Below, piece after piece: positions 1 through 7,486 of a stretch of DNA of 64,000 nt. The stretch comes from Ruminiclostridium hungatei. Lineage in GTDB: Bacteria; Bacillota; Clostridia; Acetivibrionales; DSM-1351. The translations under genes and the position numbers were made by a program. Every line of letters begins with the position of its first letter. Within the stretch, counting starts at the first letter, position 1. The stretch lies in contig NZ_MZGX01000026.1 of the NCBI RefSeq assembly GCF_002051585.1, forward strand, positions 1 to 64,000. Direction: 5' to 3'. Under the pieces are notes generated by a model that saw nothing but the letters and a program-made list of their open reading frames with translations, made no database searches and was not told the DNA's origin.

Positions 1-1
1 T

Positions 2-730
2 AAAAAGGTGGAAGAAATCCATATAGAAAGTCCAGACAAGGGATATCGACGTATCAATGATGACCTGCGACACGACCATAACATTCATGTTAATGACAAA
101 AGAATATTACGTATCTGCCGCACAAGAAATATTAAGTCCACAATTAAGTACAACAACCATGGCTGCACGAGGTCGGCAAAGAATCCGCAGTATCTCGCAG
201 AAAATCTGCTTGACCGTGAGTTCCACGCCTCAAAACCAAACGAAAAGTGGCTTACAGACGTTACGGAATTCAAGTGGTACGAAGCGTTTACAGTACACAA
301 GGTCTATCTCAGTGCCATTCTAGACCTTTGCGATAGACGTATTGTATCTTTTATGATCAGTGAGCGTAATGACAACGCACTCGTATTCAAGACAGTTGAT
401 AAAGCTATTAGAACAAATCCGAATACACATTCACTGTTTCACAGTGACAGAGGCTTTCAGTATACAAACCGGACATTTCATCATAAACTCGAAAAAGCTG
501 GCATGACGCAAAGCATGTCCCGTGTGGCACATTGCATCGACAACGGCCCCATGGAAGGATTCTGGGGCATACTGAAGCGCGAACGCTATTATGGAAGACG
601 TTTTACATGCAAGAAGGCACTTGCCCGGATGATTGAAGAGTACATCAGCTATTACAATACCATGCGTGTGCAACGCAATTTGGGTGTTCTAACACCGCTA
701 GAGAAATATAATCTTTACCTCGCGGCATAA
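2..730 (+). CDS. IS3-family transposase OrfB (partial at 5' end)
   Basis: Integrase-type transposase (rve/DDE fold) that cuts and joins the element's ends. The frame is open to the window edge, so the N-terminus is missing; the GTG at 8 is only an internal candidate start. The DDE triad is visible: Asp in WLTDVTEF, Asp in FHSDRGFQY and Glu in DNGPMEGFWGILKRE. An HTH_21-like stretch (GYRRINDDL) precedes the catalytic core, and the C-terminus YNTMRVQRNLGVLTPLEKY is typical of OrfB. In complete elements OrfB is made as an OrfAB fusion by programmed frameshifting, which cannot be checked here. The catalytic part looks intact. Confidence 0.9.
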   Translation, partial: KKVEEIHIESPDKGYRRINDDLRHDHNIHVNDKRILRICRTRNIKSTIKYNNHGCTRSAKNPQYLAENLLDREFHASKPNEKWLTDVTEFKWYEAFTVHKVYLSAILDLCDRRIVSFMISERNDNALVFKTVDKAIRTNPNTHSLFHSDRGFQYTNRTFHHKLEKAGMTQSMSRVAHCIDNGPMEGFWGILKRERYYGRRFTCKKALARMIEEYISYYNTMRVQRNLGVLTPLEKYNLYLAA

Positions 731-734
731 AAAA

Positions 735-763
735 CGACCAGTGGCTTTGTACACCACTAGTCG
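735..763 (+). terminator. Stem-loop after IS3 transposase
   Basis: Ten-base arms CGACCAGTGG and CCACTAGTCG (one mismatch) enclose a nine-base loop, starting four bases after the stop codon. The following sequence is AT-rich but has no clean T run, so it is a weak terminator candidate inside the element. Confidence 0.45.
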
Positions 764-879
764 GGAATATTTTATATTTTTTACTGTCCTCTTGACGGGA
801 TGCAGTTCACAATTTGGCATAGAGTGCCTGATAAGTTTCAGTTCAATTTCATAAAATAGAGCTTAAATATCAAATAAGA

Positions 880-1443
880 TTATTTCTTGTATCCGCATTT
901 AGGGCACACACCATTTTCGTTTAATGCAATGCCGCATAACGGGCAACGGTCTATATCCTTTTGTGGCTCATATTCTTCTGTAGCGCCATTTACTCCGCTT
1001 GTAAATGTGATTTTAACTATGTTTAGTTTATCTTTTAGTAAATCGTAAACTATTTTAATCATACCTTCAACGGTCATTGTTTCTTTCGTAACAACTAAAC
1101 GACATTCTGGATACGCTGTTGCAAGTTCCGTCTTGAAAGCTGGACCTTTTTGCTTATTGGTTTGTGCACCATCCTTAATGCCTTGTGCTTCATAAACTCC
1201 GAGAATCGCGGGAAGCAATGGATCGTCTTCTCTTAAAACCAGCGCGTGGTCAAAGTTTTGTAATACTTCCCAAGCGGTTTTCTTGATTTCATTACATGGG
1301 AATACCATATTTACTCCCGTGTTGACAGTATCTTCAACCTCAAGCGTAAGTATTCCCGTATGCCCATGCAAATACTGTGCTTCACCTTTGAATCCCAAAA
1401 ATCTGTGTGCATATTGTAAGTCTAAGGTAGTGAAACTTCTCAT
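880..1443 (-). CDS. 6-pyruvoyl-tetrahydropterin synthase/QueD-like protein with C-terminal zinc ribbon
   Basis: A 187-residue member of the PTPS/QueD superfamily, whose enzymes convert dihydroneopterin triphosphate to pterins (queuosine or biopterin routes). The zinc-binding histidines are present as YAHRF (H13) and LHGHT (H26, H28), followed by an NFDH motif. The catalytic cysteine that normally sits four residues before the HGH (CxxxHGH) is absent: the sequence is GEAQYLHGH, with Ala at that place and Glu one residue earlier. After about residue 150 an extra CxxC...CxxC zinc ribbon (C167, C170, C180, C183) is appended. The start has a good AGGAGA site. No other queuosine or folate gene is nearby, so substrate and activity are open; it may be a divergent PTPS or a non-canonical enzyme. 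Confidence 0.75.
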   Translation of the reverse strand: MRSFTTLDLQYAHRFLGFKGEAQYLHGHTGILTLEVEDTVNTGVNMVFPCNEIKKTAWEVLQNFDHALVLREDDPLLPAILGVYEAQGIKDGAQTNKQKGPAFKTELATAYPECRLVVTKETMTVEGMIKIVYDLLKDKLNIVKITFTSGVNGATEEYEPQKDIDRCPLCGIALNENGVCPKCGYKK

Positions 1444-1567
1444 AATTATTCTCCTATTATTATATATTTACGGGTGTTTTTATGCTCCCGTATGCGCGCG
1501 TAGTTGAGTTTACCTGTACTCAGGATATCATGCCACTGAGTCGCGCAGGCAAACGTTCTTAAATTAA

Positions 1568-1948
1568 TCATGTATTACATTCAAGACAGATACCCTTGAA
1601 AATCACATCATGTCCGATAAACTCAAACCCGTGAGTATTCTTAATGTTCTTTTCCATGTCCGCGATAAATTCCATTTCCACATCAAAGACTCGGCCACAC
1701 TTTAAGCATCTTGCGTGATAATGTTCGTGGCATTGATGGTCGAAACGGTCGGCTCCGCTTGGCATTTCAATTTTTCGAATTTCGCCGATATCGGACAGCA
1801 GATTCAAATTCCGATATACCGTCCCTCGGCTGACATTGGGGTGTTTCTTCACAATCGTATCGTAGATCTCGTCAGCGGTGGCATGACACTGCAGCTCTTG
1901 TACTGTTTCAAGAACTAAAGAACGCTGAATGGTGTTGCGTTTATTCAT
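1568..1948 (-). CDS. perR: PerR-type peroxide-stress repressor (Fur family)
   Basis: A 126-residue Fur-family metalloregulator. The winged helix covers roughly residues 1-70 (NVSRGTVYRNLNLL is the recognition helix). Both metal sites of PerR can be placed by spacing: H22, D70, H76, H78 and D89 match B. subtilis PerR H37, D85, H91, H93 and D104, while C81, C84, C121 and C124 form the structural Zn(Cys)4 site. Asp rather than Glu at position 89 favours PerR over Fur. It probably represses peroxide-defence genes with Fe(II) or Mn(II) bound and is inactivated by histidine oxidation. It is transcribed alone from a near-consensus promoter and may regulate itself through an imperfect palindrome in that promoter's spacer. 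Confidence 0.88.
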   Translation of the reverse strand: MNKRNTIQRSLVLETVQELQCHATADEIYDTIVKKHPNVSRGTVYRNLNLLSDIGEIRKIEMPSGADRFDHQCHEHYHARCLKCGRVFDVEMEFIADMEKNIKNTHGFEFIGHDVIFKGICLECNT

Positions 1949-1988
1949 AATATAATCAATCCTTATTGGTATTGAATTCTTTAGTAGT

Positions 1989-2017
1989 ATTATATCTCAA
2001 TAAGTATATAATGTCAA
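1989..2017 (-). promoter_or_regulatory. Near-consensus sigma-A promoter of perR
   Basis: On the minus strand, TTGACA (2012-2017) and TATAAT (1989-1994) are separated by exactly 17 bases, about 40 bases before the perR start. The spacer contains an imperfect inverted repeat of the form TATATACT...AGATATA, a possible PerR operator. Confidence 0.85.
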
Positions 2018-2246
2018 TAGTAATATGTATTAGACCGTAAAGAGAAAAAATAGAACAAGAGCACATCGGCTAGAATTAAGTTACCACACCCTAATTCGAC
2101 CGAAAGGAAGTGCCTAATTCTGCTTGAACAGCATAACACAAAACATGAAGTATTTACATTAATGGGGAATGTTATAGTTGATGAGTTTGAGAACAGCTAT
2201 TTTCTCATGTTTATTATCCTTATCACCCTCTATTCCCTGGTCTCCT
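2018..2246. other. Intergenic flank left of the IS256 element, with a possible gene remnant
   Basis: No complete gene is visible. On the plus strand an open frame runs from about 2090 to about 2274 without a good start. It contains a hydrophobic stretch (YFLMFIILITLYSLVSLSIG) and runs into the presumed left end of the IS256 element. It could be a gene broken by the insertion or chance; the product is not recognised. Confidence 0.3.
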
Positions 2247-3676
2247 TGTCAATTGGAACACATTGTAAAAATTAAATCAGGCAAAAACGAAATAGACATC
2301 AGGGTAAGATAAGGTACAATAAATTGCTCAAATTGAATAAAGGGTAAAAAATAGACATGCCCAAAGCCGTTTGGTAAAATTAATTCACCACAAACCAATT
2401 GCCAAAGGAGGCTTAGGAACATGTCTGAAAAGATTATACAACTAAACGAAGGAATAATCAAAGACGAATTGAAGGAATCAGTCCGTTCCAGTGTAGAAGA
2501 GACCCTAAACGGCCTTTTAGAGAAGGAAGCCGAAGAATTAGTCAATGCCAGTAAATACGAGCGTACTGCAGAACGTGAAGGCTACCGCGCCGGTCATTAC
2601 TACAGGAGCCTGACAACAACCTCCGGTTAAGTGATTTTGAAGATGCCCAAACTTAAAGGAGTTGCTTTCGAAACAGCTATCATTGAACGCTATCGTCGTA
2701 GAGAAAGCTCAGTGGAAGAAGCATTGATTGAAATGTACCTGGCAGGCGTATCTGTTCGCCGCGTTGAAGATATCACCGAAGCACTGTGGGGTACGAAAGT
2801 ATCTCCTTCTACCATTAGCGAGCTGAATAAGAAAGCATATGTACATATTGAAAATTGGAGAAACCGGCAGCTTACTCATGGCTCCTACGCTTACGTGTAT
2901 GTAGATGGAGTCTATCTAAAGCGAAACTGGGGTGGCGAATACGAAAATGTAGCTATCCTGATCGCAATTGGCGTCAATGAGGATGGGTATCGGGAAGTCA
3001 TTGGAGCTATGGAAGGCATGAAAGAGGACAAGGCTAGCTGGACTGAGTTTTTCAAATGTCTGAGGAGCAGAGGCCTTTCAGGAGTTAAGCTGGTAATAGG
3101 AGATAAATGCCTTGGAATGCTGGAATCTCTTGGCGAAGTCTATCCGGAATCCAAGTACCAGCGCTGCATTGTTCATTTTTACCGCAACATGTTCTCTGTT
3201 GTTCCCCGTTCGAAGATGAAGCAAGTAGCAAAAATGTTGAAAGCGATTCATAGCCAGGAAAGCAAGAAAGCAGCCAGAGAAAAGGCCAAGATGGTAATGG
3301 ACGAACTTAAGCAAATGAAGCTCAAAGAGGCTGCGGATAAGTTGGAAAAAGGAATTGAAGAAACGCTGACCTACATGGCTTTTCCTTACGAACACTGGTT
3401 AAAGATCCGCACCACAAATCTGGTTGAGAGGATCAATCGGGAAATTAAGCGTCGTACCAGAGTGGTCGGAACCTTTCCTGACGGCAATTCTGCCCTAATG
3501 CTTGTCTGCGCCCGCTTACGCCATGTTGCCGGAACCCAATGGGGTGTAAAGCGGTATATGAATATGAAACACCTTGAAAACTATAGTACAGAGGAAACAG
3601 AGTCTGAAAATCTGGCAGGGTAGCTGCTAGAAACCATGCGGCAAAATCCAATTTGCGCAAAGTACTTGACAGTACC
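2247..3676 (+). mobile_element. IS256-family insertion sequence, probably inactive
   Basis: The element comprises a transposase frame (2421-3623) and ends that resemble IS256 termini. The right end, about 3652-3676, reads TTTGCGCAAAGTACTTGACAGTACC. The left end near 2247 shares TGTCAA and a GTAAAAATT-like block but is degenerate. Boundaries are approximate because the two ends match poorly. Confidence 0.7.
2421..3623 (+). pseudogene. IS256-family (mutator-type) transposase interrupted by one in-frame stop
   Basis: The reading frame starts at ATG 2421 behind AGGAGG and continues in the same frame to 3623, but TAA at 2628-2630 interrupts it after residue 69. The stop falls in the conserved segment that normally reads TTTSGDVTLKVPKLKG, where the Asp is expected. 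Downstream of the stop everything is intact: Asp in YVDGVYLKRNW, Asp in VIGDKCLGM, Glu in NLVERINREIKRR (the DDE triad) and a normal C-terminus. The codon straight after TAA is GTG, so reinitiation could give a truncated 330-residue protein lacking the N-terminal DNA-binding part. An inactive transposase is most likely. Confidence 0.85.
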
Positions 3677-3859
3677 AAAAAATGGTTCTGCTATTAAGTT
3701 CCCAAGAACAAAAAGCGCACTTTGTAATTATTGGAAAATAAAGTTTATAGCATTGCCCTTTAGGGGGTAGAAAAACGCCCCCTCTCCAAAGACGCATAAA
3801 ATAAGGAAAGATGAATAAAACCACCATAAGCAATGTCATTAATTTCCATATTAATAATA

Positions 3860-4411
3860 TTAGCTATCTTTTTTTAAACGATCAATTTCCAAACGATTAT
3901 AATCAGTCATAGTTAAAAAATATTCTTCAAAGCTGAGATATCTTTCGATTTCTTGCCCGGAAAACCAAATAACAATTCCCGGTTCATTTGACGTCGGACG
4001 GGTCATTACATGTAAATCTCTGTCTTCAAATGTAGCGGCAATCGGCAACAATTCCGCTTTTGTAAATCCTGAAGACGCTATTACATTCTCGTCGTCCAAA
4101 ATGCAGAGCATTTCTAAAGCATAATCCATCAAACTGGAACCCATCAAATCCCCAGTACCAAACAAATTAACAGTTTGGGAGAAGCACTTCCATCCGTTTG
4201 CACACATCAAGAAATCTCTGTAACCTTTATCAATACTGTGACCCAACTGTGCCTCAACAACTGTCAATTGTTCTTCAGTTGCAGCCAGCTCCGGATAATA
4301 ATACTGCCAAAGACCTATTTTATCAAGCCGTTGTATTTCCTCTTGTACTAAAAACATAACAGCTATTTTATCTTTCCAACCTTTTAATCTATCTGATTCT
4401 TCGTGTTTCAT
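3860..4411 (-). CDS. SMI1/KNR4 (SUKH) immunity protein
   Basis: A 183-residue protein with the SUKH-1 fold signature: GLWQYYYPELAATEEQL, then YRDFLMCANGWKCF, then the hydrophobic core around the LFGTGDL segment. SUKH proteins are the commonest immunity proteins of bacterial polymorphic toxins and neutralise many nuclease tips. It lies 43 bases after an Ntox15 toxin tip on the same strand, so it is very probably the cognate antidote. Start ATG has an AAGGAGG site. It is the last gene of the AT-rich toxin locus before the IS256 element. Confidence 0.85.
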   Translation of the reverse strand: MKHEESDRLKGWKDKIAVMFLVQEEIQRLDKIGLWQYYYPELAATEEQLTVVEAQLGHSIDKGYRDFLMCANGWKCFSQTVNLFGTGDLMGSSLMDYALEMLCILDDENVIASSGFTKAELLPIAATFEDRDLHVMTRPTSNEPGIVIWFSGQEIERYLSFEEYFLTMTDYNRLEIDRLKKDS

Positions 4412-4454
4412 ATTTTCCTCCTTGATTTTATTGTTACGCTACGCTTGGAATGAG

Positions 4455-4892
4455 CTAATTTCCGAGAAGACCGTCAAGTATCGGTTTTGCCGGAGTACCC
4501 CAGATGGATTGGAAAATATTAAATTTAAATGGATTATTATAAACAAATTTAGTTGGTTGGAAACCAGTTGGGTATTTAAGCGTCTGACCACCGAGGCTCA
4601 TATTAACTGGATTTAAATCCAGCCAACTATGAGGTTGCGCAGTGCCAGTCCATGTTATATCAGGCACATGACCAACATGCCCTTGATATGGATTCCCGGC
4701 AGCGGATGCGACATCCCTTTCGGCCTTTGCAGCAGCGCTGGCAGCTTTTGCAAGTTCACCTTTAGTTGACACTCTTCCGGTTGGAGACAATGCCCCGTCT
4801 TTTAATGCCTCATTACAGCCCTTAACATATGCTTTGGTTTGCGCAACATTTTCTGAATGTTGTAGCCTTTCCTTGATTACCGAACAGAAACC
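4455..4892 (-). pseudogene. Orphan toxin tip, Ntox15 family (HxxD nuclease), N-terminally truncated
   Basis: The frame is open from just after a stop at 4893-4895 to TAG at 4455, about 145 codons, with no convincing start; TTG 4790 is the first weak candidate. The part upstream of that TTG (IKERLQHSENVAQTKAYVKG) is still toxin-like, so this is the C-terminal module of a larger toxin. GHVGHVPDITWTG holds the H-x-x-D motif known for the Ntox15 family (the family of the Agrobacterium T6SS DNase effector Tde1), and SLGGQTLKYPTGFQPTKFVY is typical of the same domain. A SUKH immunity gene follows. Without a leader module it is probably silent, a donor cassette for recombination with the full-length toxin at 8695-10344. 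Family assignment is from memory of the motif. Confidence 0.75.
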
Positions 4893-4948
4893 TTACATGG
4901 TTATCGCAATTTCCTTTCTAATTTACCGAGAATTGTAACTGAAACCAA

Positions 4949-5503
4949 TTATTTGGCATATGGAACTACTAAATTGTTTGATTTCTTAATTACCCATCCT
5001 AACCCTGACATCTCTTCTATTAGTTGCAATACATTACTTTCATATTTTCTGCTGCATTCAAACCAAAAATCTGCACCTTGGTCTAAACTAGAAAATTGTG
5101 CAAATAGCAATCCTGCTTTTATCAACTCAGATGACTTCATTATACTGGAAGTGACCAAGAAATCATCCCAATTGACTCTTTTGTCAAAGTAATATATTTT
5201 TGCTTGGCAAGCATTATCAAATGAATTACTTTTTACTCTTGCTTCCTTAAGATGAAAAAAAGTGTTGAATGGATCAAGTAAGATTTCTGCTTTTGAAATT
5301 ATTGCATTCATATCAATTAACTCGCATACATCTGGTAAGCGATAGGCATGAAAAAATACTTCATGATCTTTGGAGGTATCAAGAAGGAAATTATTGAACA
5401 ATATAGTGGCATCCTTATTTTCATCAATTCCTGAACTCCAAAAAAAGATTGAGTCACCCTTAATATTGTATTCCAAAATATTTTCCCAAAATTTAATTTT
5501 CAT
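4949..5503 (-). CDS. Uncharacterised protein, candidate immunity protein for the preceding tip
   Basis: A 184-residue soluble protein with no recognised family. It is acidic and aromatic-rich (FFHAYRLPDVCELID, ADFWFECSRKYESN) with no signal peptide or membrane segment. It has its own strong site (GGAGGAAGG before ATG), and its start overlaps the end of the preceding toxin-tip frame by 11 bases. Such overlap is usual for toxin-immunity pairs and implies translational coupling. Its place in the array and AT-rich composition match the other immunity genes. Function as an antidote is inferred from context only. Confidence 0.6.
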   Translation of the reverse strand: MKIKFWENILEYNIKGDSIFFWSSGIDENKDATILFNNFLLDTSKDHEVFFHAYRLPDVCELIDMNAIISKAEILLDPFNTFFHLKEARVKSNSFDNACQAKIYYFDKRVNWDDFLVTSSIMKSSELIKAGLLFAQFSSLDQGADFWFECSRKYESNVLQLIEEMSGLGWVIKKSNNLVVPYAK

Positions 5504-5753
5504 TTTTACCTTCCTCCAATCTTTTCTTTATATAGTTTGAGATGTTTATGGCTATTGACGAATCCCATATTGGAGACAAGGGAATATGTGCTTTTGTACC
5601 AAAAATAGAAGGCATATGGTAGTGCAAGTATTTTGACACATCAAATTCCATCCTAAAAAATGATTTACCCATCCCATTGGCAAAGTTCAAAGAAACTCCT
5701 TCTGGATTAGATGTTGTATAAGAAGTTATCCTACCATAATTTGTATTAGAAAT
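5493..5753 (-). pseudogene. Orphan toxin tip of unrecognised family, N-terminally truncated
   Basis: The frame is open from just after TAG at 5754-5756 to a stop at 5493, about 86 codons. There is no ATG near the beginning; TTG 5690 is the only early candidate. The frame begins inside the 3' end of the gene at 5746-5967. The sequence has the compact look of a toxin C-terminus, with LNFANGMGKSFFRMEFDV followed by YLHYHMPSIFGTKAHIPLSP. HYH and H in KAHIP are candidate catalytic histidines. It overlaps the next gene (4949-5503) by 11 bases, the layout of a tip plus immunity gene. I do not recognise the family, and calling it a toxin rests on position and size. Confidence 0.5.
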
Positions 5754-5967
5754 CTACTAATTCTTCAAAGATATACTGGCATGCTTCTTCTTCTGTATTA
5801 AAGATTAAATCTGTAGTTTTTATTCCTCTCTCGCGGAAATAAACTTCCCATTTATTATTACATTCTAAGCAAAATCTTTCATCAGTTCTTCCAACGCCAT
5901 CCAAATTATACAACTCTTTAGGTATTCCCCTATCTTCTAGCACCTTTTTTAGTTCATCTTTTTTCAT
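5746..5967 (-). CDS. Small acidic protein, probable immunity partner of the TNT tip
   Basis: A 73-residue protein containing KGVLEDRGIPKELYNL-like and KWEVYFRERGIKT segments, then an acidic amphipathic end (NTEEEACQYIFEEL). Small proteins of this pattern occur, to my knowledge, beside secreted toxins of Gram-positive bacteria. Its ATG shares one base with the TAA of the TNT toxin frame (TAATG), and its ribosome site lies inside the toxin's last codons, so the two are translationally coupled. It is therefore the best candidate for the NAD+-glycohydrolase antidote. No family name can be given with certainty. Confidence 0.65.
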   Translation of the reverse strand: MKKDELKKVLEDRGIPKELYNLDGVGRTDERFCLECNNKWEVYFRERGIKTTDLIFNTEEEACQYIFEELVDF

Positions 5968-6393
5968 TACTTTATCTCCTTTATAAATTCGTCTTTAATT
6001 AGTTGTTTTATCGATGATGGTAATTCATATTGAATAGCGCCACCTAGTTGTTCAAATGCTTCTGCAATCTCAGACATTGTAACGTTATCAATTGGTTTTA
6101 TGACTTCGTATTGATGATATGCATTGGGATTTTCAATATAAGGCAATGCTCTTTGTTCGTATGGTACACCTACTGGAGAAGTATATTTTCCATATTGGTT
6201 TCCATACCTATCAATAACTGTTCCAACGTCTAATGTCTGTTCTTCTTTGATGATATCTGGAACTCTTCCACCATTAGGAGCATATTTTTCCCAATCAATA
6301 TCTCCATTAACATCTATGCGAACAGCGTCTGATATGAACTCTTCATTTTTCAGATGTGATTTGCATTAGCTTGTTATTTTGTGTACTATTCAT
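5967..6393 (-). pseudogene. TNT-family toxin tip (NAD+ glycohydrolase), frameshifted near its start
   Basis: A good site (GGAGGG, seven bases before ATG 6393) opens a frame that stops after 16 codons at TGA. The toxin itself is in another frame, open from about 6378 to TAA at 5967-5969. Removing one A from the A5 run at about 6346-6350 joins the two into MNSTQNNKLMQITSE + NEEFISDAVRID. The body carries the TNT signature: APNGGRVPD, IDRYGNQYGKYTSPVGVPYEQRALP, YHQYEV and GGAIQYELP. Arg, His and Gln in the last three segments correspond to residues needed in M. tuberculosis TNT, which hydrolyses NAD+. The EEFISDAVRID segment is the same as residues near 78-88 of the full-length toxin, so this is a short N-terminal remnant fused directly to a tip. 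It is either a pseudogene, a phase-variable gene or a sequencing error. Confidence 0.8.
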
Positions 6394-6513
6394 ATAGTTA
6401 CCCTCCGTAATTTTGATTTGTGCCTAATCTGCCTGACTCAGCACATTTCATATTTTACTTGAGGGTAATTTTTTTTCAATGGTCATATTTTTAGCTTACA
6501 GGAATGCTTAATG

Positions 6514-7323
6514 TTACTGTGAAATGGACGCTAGGATATATTTTTCTATTTTGGCTTTAGATGAATCAGAATTACTGCACATTAATAATAACAAATGGTC
6601 TGTTTTTTCTATTGTAATAAATTTACCTCTTAAAAATCTAAAATCTTCGGGATTCGGATAAAACATAACTTTTTTACCACCATATAATACCAATACCTCC
6701 TCTTCACTTATTTGAACTACGCAATCTGTTGTTACTTCAATGTCATGAAAATTAATAGGTTCTATTTTCAACACAGTTTCGGTGCTGTTTTTGTAATCAA
6801 TTATCATTAATTTATTATTGGATTCAACAACAGCACTATGTTTATCAGGATATACTTTATGTACTAAGAATTTACCTAATTTGTTCCAATCATCATGTAT
6901 TGAAAATTGAAGTCTATCTATCGTATCCTTTTGAATTACTTGAACTGTATTGTCTAATAAATTTACATAAGTAAGAACGTTTCCATCATCTGCCAATAAC
7001 ACCAAATCATTATCCACCCATTCATATAATGAAAGAAAATTTATATCTTTCAAACCTTTATCCAAAGAAATAATCTTATAAGCATACGAATCAATATTTA
7101 TATGGATTAAACATTGATTTTCATAACAATATAATACAATTTCTGTACCTTTTATAAATGATATGTCTATTACCAAATCATCTAACAATTTTATGCTTTT
7201 GATGGTGTTTAATCCACTATCTAAAATTAAGATGCCCTCATAATTATCATTAATAACTATTTTATCCGACACTACTTGCATGAAGTATATATCATTGTTG
7301 GCAAAGTTCATAGAAAGTCCCAT
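6514..7323 (-). CDS. Beta-propeller-like protein, candidate immunity gene of the E3-like tip
   Basis: A 269-residue protein of unknown family. It consists of repeated short beta-strand-like segments (GILILDSGLNTIKSI, LLADDGNVLTYVNLLDN, LMIIDYKNSTETVLKI, EVLVLYGGKKVMFYP), suggestive of a small beta-propeller. There is no signal peptide or membrane helix. I chose ATG 7323 rather than GTG 7332 because the AAGGGG site fits it. It is the next gene after the orphan E3-like toxin tip (7487-7967, 163 bases upstream), so it is the positional candidate for that tip's immunity protein, although the gap is larger than in the other pairs. Confidence 0.55.
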   Translation of the reverse strand: MGLSMNFANNDIYFMQVVSDKIVINDNYEGILILDSGLNTIKSIKLLDDLVIDISFIKGTEIVLYCYENQCLIHINIDSYAYKIISLDKGLKDINFLSLYEWVDNDLVLLADDGNVLTYVNLLDNTVQVIQKDTIDRLQFSIHDDWNKLGKFLVHKVYPDKHSAVVESNNKLMIIDYKNSTETVLKIEPINFHDIEVTTDCVVQISEEEVLVLYGGKKVMFYPNPEDFRFLRGKFITIEKTDHLLLLMCSNSDSSKAKIEKYILASISQ

Positions 7324-7486
7324 AATTTGCACCCCTTTTTTTTTAATTTATTCTACCGCAAAAAGTAATTTTTGCTCGTTTATATAAAATACTGATGTTA
7401 AGCGATTTCATAAAATACTGCTAAATTCCGTTAGCAGACTGATATTTTACAAGTTTGCATATTTAAATTTATATTATATTATTTAC

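Larger units (their letters stand above)
1..809 (+). mobile_element. IS3-family insertion sequence, left part outside window
   Basis: This is the 3' part of an IS3-family element. It holds the orfB transposase followed by a right end at about 785-809, which carries the TGTCCTCTTGACGGG-type sequence usual for IS3-family terminal repeats. The left terminal repeat and orfA lie outside the window, so the length and target duplication cannot be given. Confidence 0.8.
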
